Shown piece by piece: positions 56,901-64,000 of a DNA stretch of 64,000 nucleotides (position 1 is its first letter; each line of letters opens with the position of its first letter). This DNA is from Mortierella alpina (taxonomy: Eukaryota; Mortierellomycota; Mortierellomycetes; Mortierellales; Mortierellaceae). A program made the position numbers and the translations under genes. The notes beneath the pieces are model-generated. The model was not told where the DNA came from. It saw only the letters and a list, made by a program, of their open reading frames with translations, and made no database searches. Where the stretch lies: NCBI GenBank assembly GCA_029449245.1, contig JANATF010000010.1:1488001-1552000 (forward strand). The letters are read 5' to 3'.

Positions 56901-58777
56901 ATGAAAAGCACAACCACGCCGCGAACGACCCCGCGCCTTGAGCAGATCGAAATCGGCAATGGATTGACCATGCGTTGGTCGACGTCGGCTGACAAGGAAA
57001 ACATAGCTCAGTGCCTTGCAGAGGCGTTTCGGGTACCGATACACCTGTTGGGTCCTTTTATGCCAAGGTAAAACTGCTGCACAACCAAGCTAACATCGCG
57101 TTGCCTTTATTGTATCGGAAGTACGAGCTTTTCGGACGCACTGTTCCAGAGGGAGAACTCCCTGGCAAGAATGACGATCTCATTGCGGCCACGGTACGGA
57201 GCCTTGACTCAGCGACCCCGAGCATGACAAGGCGCAGCATGCTAACAGTACAAACTCCTTTTTTTTTAGAACCGGTGCATGAGCGGCGAACATGCAGTCT
57301 CATCTGTGTACGACTTTGCTATCGTTGAGAATACCACTTTTCGTGAACAGCCTGGAAAGAATCCGGTTGTCGCCGCGGTTGGCCTGCATCAATTTGCAGG
57401 CTATTACGGATCAGTGGACATGAGCTATGGCGTGCTGAGTGTTGTTGGAACCGTACCCGAGTTTCGTAACCGTGGACTGATCAAGAAGCTGCTCTTGCAG
57501 TTGGTCCACCCGGCAGCCGAGGAACGTGGAGACCTTGTTGTGTTGATTCCAGGCATTCCACACTTTTACAGGTAGAAAAAGTGGACGCTGCTGGATGCGA
57601 TTTTGATGCGATGCATTTTCAGTTTCCCAACCAAGCCCTTATGCCCTTATGTCCTCTCGCTAGACAATTCGGTTACGAATATGCGATCCCGCACAAAGCA
57701 CGTCGCGTGCTCAAGGATGTTGCATTATCCGTGCCGACTCTGAGCGAGGGCGCATCTGAACCCTATACCCTCCGAGAGGCCACATCAGCAGATATCCCAT
57801 ACTTGGTCAGGTTGTCGAACAGGGAGCATCTGCATTTCAATGCCCAGCTTGGAACCCACTACGATCATGCGTTCTGGAGATTCGTTGTGGAGGTGATCAC
57901 ACCCATCAAGGTCGAAACCTTTCACGACGTGCACCATCATGCTTGCATCATTGTCGATACTAAGACTGGCAAGGATATCGGGATCTCACTGTCCTCGATG
58001 GCTGTCGGGAGGTGGACCTTGGAGGCTTTCACCATTGACGAAGGTCAAGATTCTAATTTAATCGTTTATAGGGACGTTGTTGCTTCCGTTTTGCGACAGT
58101 TAAAGACGAATGATCGACCCCATTTCGAGAGCTACAGCGTCAAGCTGAACAACAACGTCCTGCCTGAAGAATCCGATATCGAGAAACGGAAGCGTGGCCC
58201 GTTCCCCGCCTACAGTTACAAGGACCTCCTACTGGCTCTCTCGCCCACCCACCCCGTGGTGTGCCTCTTTGATGGTCAAGGAAAACTCAATCCTTCAGGA
58301 CCCGTATTCACTCTATACACGCGTATCGCTGACTTGCCGAGGTTCATCCACAAGATCGCTCCCGTTCTCGAGAAGCGGCTGAAGGAGTCTGTCTTGCAAG
58401 GGAGCTCATCAAAACTCCAGATCAACTTTTACAGAAAGTTGGAAGGCATGAGCGGGAAGGGACTCGAGATCGTGTTTGAGGAGGGTAAGATCTTGGAGGT
58501 GTCGAATTGGGCACCTTTGAACAGCGAGGATGCGTTCGCTGAAGACCGCAAGAAGGAGCTGCAGGCCAAGGCTGGGGAGGACTCTAAAAGGCCCAATGGA
58601 CTTTTGAGGGCTAGCATCGCGCCGCTTACGTTCTTGAGACTTGTGACTGGATCCATGGCCATTACAGAATTGCTGGCGCGCGATAGCGAGAACTTTGTCG
58701 AGGGTGCAGAGGCCAAGATGATGCTCGATATCCTGTTTCCGAAAGTCGAGCACCTCGTAGACATCTTTTGGTGGTAG
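56901..58777 (+). CDS. Eis-like GNAT-family N-acetyltransferase, paralogue 1
   Basis: Four exons (56901-57032, 57122-57193, 57270-57571, 57664-58777) give 539 residues. The GNAT acetyl-CoA loop appears as VVGTVPEFRNRGLIKKLLLQ (RNRGLI, the Q/RxxGxG/A equivalent), followed by HFYRQFGYEYA, which is formed across an intron. A second GNAT-like half and a C-terminal SCP2-like region (QINFYRKLEGMSGKGLEI...FLRLVTGS) give the Eis-type three-domain layout. The last residues are VDIFWW. Eis enzymes acetylate amines and protein lysines in bacteria; substrates of fungal members are mostly unknown. It is about 29-45% similar by eye to two minus-strand paralogues within 6 kb, with identical exon 3 length (302 nt) in paralogue 2. 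Confidence 0.8.
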
Positions 58778-59494
58778 CGGGCCAGAAGTATTTGATAACG
58801 AGTCTTGCCACTTTTATGTGCCTTACTTCGCAGTTGACAACGCGGCAGTGTATTTTTTTTAAAAAACTATTGATGAACGTGCCGATCTTTCTCTATTTTA
58901 ATGAAGTTACGCGTGCCGCTCTAGTAGGAATACAAGGCATATCCACATTCACTCCACAAGGACGGCGATGCTCTACTCCCAGGGGCACATTTTCGTTGAT
59001 TTGTAAACATCATGATAGGAGTACTTCGCACGGCATTTGCTGATCTGCGGCGCCGCTCTAGTATTTGTCACCCATTTGACTCCCAAGGCGTCTGGGCGAA
59101 TGCCTATGGGTGCACAGGCGGCGATGGGAAGCAAAGGCGACCAGGGGAAGGCGAAGAGTAGCGTGGAAGTTGCTTGCACAGAGAAATCTCAGATTGAGTT
59201 GCAGGTGGGCCGTATTTGTCAGCTTGTCTTCTACTTTTGTCGGCCCGATTCTGCATCGCTGCAATCGCTCACTCTCTCGCCCTCTCTTTCCTCTCACTCT
59301 CATTCGCAGCCTCGGAGCTCCTGTACTTTAGCAACCACATTCCTTTGGATCAGAAGCATCATTTGCCGCAATACACCCTCTCGCCATCGGCTGCTTTCTA
59401 ATTCGTCTAGGCTCGCAGACGCTGCATCACTTTTTTCCCCCCCGCATCGCTCCTTCACCATACCCCACCACCTTTTGTCACACCTCCAAGTAAT
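58778..59494. other. Intergenic, promoter of the Trx-fusion gene
   Basis: No gene seen. A C/T-rich leader (about 59260-59490) precedes the start at 59495. Confidence 0.45.
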
Positions 59495-61130
59495 ATGGCC
59501 TCTTCTCCCTACATCCTCTCACCCAACACCGACAGCGAGCTGGACAGGTTGCTCCTTGAGAACCACCACCGCCTCTTGGTTCTCGTCTTCACGACCGCTT
59601 GGTGCAAGAACTGCAAGCGTCTCGGTGAGTGCAAGTGACTCGACCTCAAATTATACTTCTGCTCAAGCGTGCCATGGCCCTCTCCCGTACATGAGGGGAA
59701 GGAAGATACTGTGCCAAGAAGCGTATCAGAGCTCCACGTGCTCAACTGATAACTTCTATTCTGACACGAACGCTTAGCTAATGCCATCGAGGAAATGGCT
59801 GAGGATCTCCACGAAATCGCTACGGTCATCCACGTCGACGTTGACGAACTCTTGGTAAGAAAGTACAGCCACTTGCATATCCTTCCATGAGCGCCTGTTG
59901 ATAGGTCTTCAAATTGCTCCTTCCTCGCCCCTTCCTCTGTGGATTTGTAATTGGGCATTTAAGATTTTGGGCTGGTTGCGCAAAAACAAAATCAGGATGC
60001 CACCCTCCACCCTCTTAGTGCATCAAACCGGATATCGCGTGCTTGCTAAGCGTCCGCCCGCAGAAGCCACATAAGTGGCGAGGGGGTAAAAGGGGTACAC
60101 GCGCTCAGCCCCGCGTAATATATTATCCCCTCCACATTGGTTTTTTATGATGTTTGCTCTGAATATCAACCTAACGCAGCCCGCATCTGCGTACACGTCA
60201 ACTTTTGTAGCAAACAGTCAAGAAGTATAACGTCAATTCGACACCCACATTTGCACTCTTTCGCGGCCATGTTCTCCAATCATCCATTACAGCCGCACAG
60301 CTGCCCATGAAGTCGACGCACGAGGAGAGCGATGATCAGCTTCTGGGATGGATCTCGACCACTGTCAAATCATTTGCTCGGCATTGGAACGCTTCGTACT
60401 CAAAGATCACAGACCATCTCGCCTTCTCGCCAACGCCAACAGAGTACCAGATCGAGCAGGGACTAGTCAAGGTCGGCTTTAGGAGTGTCATCGGCATGGA
60501 GTCGAAGCAGAATCCTGGAGAATACTCAACTCGAGAGCGCGACATTTGGAAGGCGGCTGGTATTGACTATGTGTCATATCCTATCAAGGTCATTATACGA
60601 TTGAATTTTTGGAGTGATTTATTTGGCTTGGGCGCAGTTGTCGTTGCCAAAGATGTGCAAATGCGCTGAAGAAAAGAGCAGATGCCATCTAAACTTCTTT
60701 TTTTGATTCTTTTTCTCTTATTCCTCTCAACTTTATGTGTCGACTTTGGTGGTGGCATGGTTGCATTGATTGCATGGATTGGCGCATACGACTATCAACC
60801 GATCATTTGGACAATCTCTCTCTGGATTCAAAAAACAAAAACAATAACAAAAACGTCAATGGATATCATTTCTTTGATACCTTTCAGGCGGCTGATGAGA
60901 TTGGTCTGAACGATTTCGACGAGATTCTACAGCTTGTGGAAAGTCTCCATGGACCGATTTTGATTCATTCGGAGATCGGACAGGTGGCGGCGATCATGGT
61001 TTTCGTTATGGTTGCCAAGCAAAATCATAGAAAAGGATCAGAGGTTGCTGGATGGGCCCGGGAACTCGGCTTTGATTTCGAGGGACTCGGACGGCTGACC
61101 CAGACGATTTGTGCATGGGTGGACAAATGA
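59495..61130 (+). CDS. Thioredoxin fused to a DUF442/PTP-like domain that lacks the catalytic Cys
   Basis: Four exons (59495-59624, 59778-59854, 60211-60588, 60888-61130) give 275 residues. Residues ~1-105 are a thioredoxin fold with active site WCKNC (Cys37, Cys40) and a later VNSTPTFALFRG (the cis-Pro loop). From ~125 a second domain has FSPTPTEYQIEQGLVKVGFRSVIGME, ending with GPILIHSEIGQVAA. That matches the DUF442 (BLH-type phosphatase-like) architecture, where the P-loop is HCxxGxRS; here Cys is Ser and the Arg is lost, so it is probably not a phosphatase. The third intron has a weaker donor (GTCATT), so the residues around 195 are least certain; a variant with a longer exon is possible. 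Thioredoxin activity is plausible, and the second domain may bind phospho- or thiol partners. Confidence 0.75.
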
Positions 61131-61372
61131 GATCAGAGGATCATCAGGAGGCGTGGCAAGGATGACGAAGGCGAGAAAGCGGAGGAAGAAGGTATGCAAG
61201 GGATCGGCAAGCTGGAGGTTGCAAGACATATCGGTAAGCCTTGGAAGCCAAGGTGAATTGCACACGATCTGTAAAATAAACTACGTGAAAAAAGCAAGGG
61301 TTTGTAGGTGGGGCTGGTCTTCATGCCCATGGGGCAACAATGTTTATTACGCGGTTTTTTTGCTACCCTCGA

Positions 61373-63326
61373 CTACCACCAATCAAAATCAACAAAGTGC
61401 TCAACCTTTGGAAACAAAATACTGAGCAGCAGCTTGGCCTCTGCACCGTCGACACCATTCTCTCCATCTCGCTTCAAAAGCTCCTCAACATCTGTAGAGC
61501 CGGTGACGAGACGCGTGAACGTCAAGGGCGCGAAATGAGCCTTGAAAACAACTCCTTTTGTACTAGGTGATAGTTCTTGCCCCTTCTCCCGAGCCTCGTA
61601 AAATTGGTCCTCGGCAGATTTGTAAACCCAGTCCGACGCGCGATTGAGTTGACCCTTCTCAAACACAATCTCCAGTCCCTTCGAGCTCATGCCCTCGATC
61701 TTCCTATAAAAGTTGATCTGCAGCGTAGCCGAGATGCCGCCGAACGCGGAGCCCCTTAGCCTCTTCTCGAGCACAGGTGCAATCTTGCGGATGAGCTTTG
61801 GCAAATTTGCGATACGTGTGTACATTGGATACGGATCCTTCGCAGACTCCAGTTTCCCTTGCGCGGCCAGCAGCAGGGTCGCAGGATGGTGGGCTGTCAG
61901 TTTGACATAGAGATCCGTATACGTCAATGGAGGAAACTGGCCACGTGCACGCTTCTCCAAGTCAGTCTCGTCTGGCAGGACGTTGTTGTTGAGCTTGGTG
62001 TTGTAGCTCTCAAAGTACGGTCGATCCGCTGCCTTGAGTTGGCGCAGGACTGAAGGAAGGACATCTCTGTATACGGCCACATCTTCATCGATTGAGAATG
62101 CCTCCCAGCTCCACTTGCCCAGGATATGGGACGTCAAACAGATCCCGATAGTCTGACTGGTCCGGGAGTCGAGAATGACACTTGCATGGTGGTGTGTATC
62201 GTGATGAGTCTTGGCGTACTTGGGTGAATGCTTGTCGACGATGAGTCTCCAGACATCGTGGTCGTAGTAGGTGCCGATCTGAGCCTTCAAGTAGAGTTTA
62301 TCTGGAGTGCTCATCCTCACCAGGTAAGGTATATCAGCACATGTGGCTCCCCGAAGGATGAATGGTTCGGTGTCCCCAGCCGGGAGTGGAGGAAGGGACT
62401 TCTCAAGGGCCGTGAGGGTACGCCCAATTCGGTAGGGTACCGCGCATTCGTATCCAAATTGTCTAGTTTAGAACAAGAGGTCAGAATGGTACGGTATGCC
62501 ACTCGAGACAGACTGACCTCTGGAAGACCAAGGTAAGGCAAGGTAGGGCAAGGCAAGGTAAGGCAAGGCACAGCACATCGCGAATACCTGTAAAAATGTG
62601 GAATGCCTAGGATGAACACGATTTCGTCTCCTCGCTCGTCGGCTGATGGATGGATCATCAGTAGCATCAGTTTCTTGACCAAGCCGCGATTTCGGTATGT
62701 TCGCAAAGTCCCCACGGCGGTCACTACTCCGAATTGCATGTCAACCGACCCAAAGTATCCAGAGACGCGGGCCAGAGCCACGACGGCCACAATAGGGTTC
62801 TGGCCAGGTTGTGCCATAAGGGCCGTGTCCTCGACGAAAGCAAAATCATGCTGCGAAGTTACAACATGTTCTCCACTCATGAGCCAGCCCTATGCAAGTA
62901 ATGGGAGGTGTCCACGAGTGGTTATGAATGGTGAGTACATGTTTATTCTCTTCAGAAGTCGTGTGTGTCTATTCGGTACATTGGACCTTACCACGAATGC
63001 CACGATGTAATCATTCTTGCCACAGTTTTCACCGTCTGCCTCGAAAACCTCCTCCTAAAACCGCAAAGACAATTGAGCCATGGTGTTATTAGTTGGACTG
63101 TAGAGCGGTTTAGTCTTCGTGATCATAGTAAGTGAGAGTGTTTTAACATAGTGTCAACTTTGCAGGATGCAGGATTCAAGGTATGGCTTACCCGGAATGC
63201 AGTTCCGAGACAATCCATCAAGTTCTCTTTATCTTGAGCTGTGGACCATCTCATGATCAGGCCATTCTCAAGATCGATCGTTTGTGTGCGATCGCCAAGA
63301 CGAGAGAATGTATGTGTGGATGTCAT
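61373..63326 (-). CDS. Eis-like GNAT-family N-acetyltransferase, paralogue 2
   Basis: Four exons (63326-63192, 63054-62992, 62889-62588, 62462-61373) give 529 residues. The exon plan matches paralogue 1: exon 1 encodes an N-terminus ending in AFR, exon 3 is exactly 302 nt, and the third intron falls at the same HFYR/QFGYE position. The GNAT loop is TVGTLRTYRNRGLVKK-like (RNRGLVKKLML). The C-terminal region has LYTRIA-like (MYTRIANLPKLI), QINFYRKIEGMSSKGLEI and TRLVTGS, with final residues VDFDWW. Intron 3 contains a CCTTG/CCTTA 5-bp tandem repeat (62529-62574). The gene reads toward the Trx-fusion gene (convergent, 242 bp apart). Substrate unknown; most likely a free amine or polyamine, or protein lysine. 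Confidence 0.8.
62529..62574. repeat. AAGGC/AAGGT pentanucleotide tandem in a GNAT intron
   Basis: About nine imperfect 5-bp units of AAGGC, AAGGT or AGGGC lie in a row inside the third intron of GNAT paralogue 2. Confidence 0.7.
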
Positions 63327-63372
63327 GGTGTTGTGTTATACGGGGTCAAGGAGGGTCTAATGGGCACAGGTC

Positions 63373-63380
63373 ATTTTATA
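63373..63380 (-). promoter_or_regulatory. TATA box of GNAT paralogue 2
   Basis: The minus strand reads TATAAAAT 47 bp before the ATG at 63326; spacing resembles that of PIG-S. Confidence 0.5.
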
Positions 63381-63453
63381 CAGCGAATTTAAAAACTGCG
63401 GATCTCAGGTGTCTGCGGATATTCTGGTATAATCCTGCGGTCCAAGCACTAGT

Positions 63454-64000
63454 CTACCACCACATTAGGTCCACGAGGTGCTCCAGCTTTGGGAACAAGA
63501 CCTCGAGCATAAGCTTGGACATTACGCCTTCAATCTCATTTTCGCTATCCCTGGCGAGCAACTCGTCAACGGTGGCAGTTCCGGTAACGAGTCTGTTGAA
63601 TGTCATCGGAGCGAAGTGAGCCTTCAGCACAACTGCCTTCTTTTCGCGAACAGTCGCAGGCGACTCTTGAGTTCGATCGGGGGCAGTCTTTGTCTCACAT
63701 AGTAAGATGAGCTCTTGCTCTGGGGTCAGCGGCGCCCAGTCGAAGGCTCCGGTCAAACGACCGTCATCAAACACGATCTCGAGACCCTTGCCACTCATAC
63801 CTTCGAGTTTTCGGTAGAAATTGATCTGCATCCTCGCCGAAATGCCATTCAACGCCGACTCCTTTAGTCTATTCTCGAGGACTGGTGCTATCTTTTGGAT
63901 GTACTTTGGAAGGCTACCAATGCGGGTATACAGGCGCGAGAATTCTTGGGGTCCCAACTTGCCATAAGCGTCCAAAAGTCTCACGGTTGGGTGCGAGGGT
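63454..64000 (-). CDS. Eis-like GNAT-family N-acetyltransferase, paralogue 3 (C-terminal part)
   Basis: Open on the minus strand from the window edge to a stop at 63454, giving the last ~180 residues of a third paralogue. It has the same C-terminal landmarks as the other two: YTRIGSLPKYIQKIAPVLE, QINFYRKLEGMSGKGLEI, MTFNRLVTGTATVDELLARD and final VDLMWW. It lies 127 bp upstream of paralogue 2 on the same strand, so the two are a tandem pair. The 5' end is outside the window. The SCP2-like domain is all that can be judged here. Confidence 0.8.
   Translation of the reverse strand, partial: PSHPTVRLLDAYGKLGPQEFSRLYTRIGSLPKYIQKIAPVLENRLKESALNGISARMQINFYRKLEGMSGKGLEIVFDDGRLTGAFDWAPLTPEQELILLCETKTAPDRTQESPATVREKKAVVLKAHFAPMTFNRLVTGTATVDELLARDSENEIEGVMSKLMLEVLFPKLEHLVDLMWW

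Noticed and set aside
59037-59777. 246-codon frame running through the Trx-fusion leader and first exon
   Set aside because: Wrong frame relative to WCKNC and crosses a clear donor site; leader sequence only.

Overview
The window comes from a fungal nuclear genome, most likely an early-diverging filamentous lineage such as Mortierellomycotina. The lineage is an inference from overall look, not from a marker gene. Genes are intron-rich with short GT-AG introns, pyrimidine-rich leaders and several clear TATA boxes. Fungal gene types are present: a Zn2Cys6 regulator, a chitin-deacetylase-like enzyme, Maf1, a RAMP4/Ysy6 protein and a free-methionine sulfoxide reductase. Exon joins for the full-length genes were checked by hand for reading phase.

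Layout. 1-1.3 kb: partial Ser-rich gene on the minus strand. 2.9-4.8 kb: secreted beta-lactamase-fold serine hydrolase. 5.2-6.5 kb: nested inverted repeats. 8.1-10.3 kb: BCS1-type AAA ATPase. 10.5-15.8 kb: repeat island with an 850-bp foldback, TGACA-type palindromes on either side of a 70-bp minisatellite, tRNA-Ala(AGC) and a decayed LINE with an RNase H region. 16-17.4 kb: polysaccharide deacetylase. 17.4-21.8 kb: gene-poor. 21.8-25.9 kb: a secreted helical protein and a multi-pass membrane protein with an 8-nt microexon. 27.7-32.7 kb: carnitine acetyltransferase and MAF1. 32.7-37.4 kb: gene-poor apart from tRNA-Arg(TCG). 37.4-49.9 kb: Zn2Cys6 factor, polyQ protein kinase, free-Met-R-sulfoxide reductase, acyl-CoA thioesterase, RAMP4 and a small membrane protein. 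50.1-56.5 kb, minus strand: Gly-rich membrane protein, START-domain membrane protein and PIG-S. 56.9-64 kb: three Eis-like GNAT acetyltransferase paralogues around a thioredoxin/DUF442-like fusion.

Themes. Two genes point to acyl-CoA/acyl-carnitine metabolism in peroxisomes: a carnitine acetyltransferase with both a mitochondrial-type N-terminus and C-terminal SKL, and a type II thioesterase ending PKL. Two genes serve the ER (RAMP4; PIG-S of the GPI transamidase) and two are redox genes (fRMsr; Trx fusion). The most unusual proteins are the kinase, whose beta-3 lysine is Gly while a Lys sits in the glycine loop as in WNK kinases, and the thioredoxin fused to a DUF442-like domain that has lost its phosphatase Cys and Arg. 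The most unusual DNA is the set of nested and head-to-head foldback elements.
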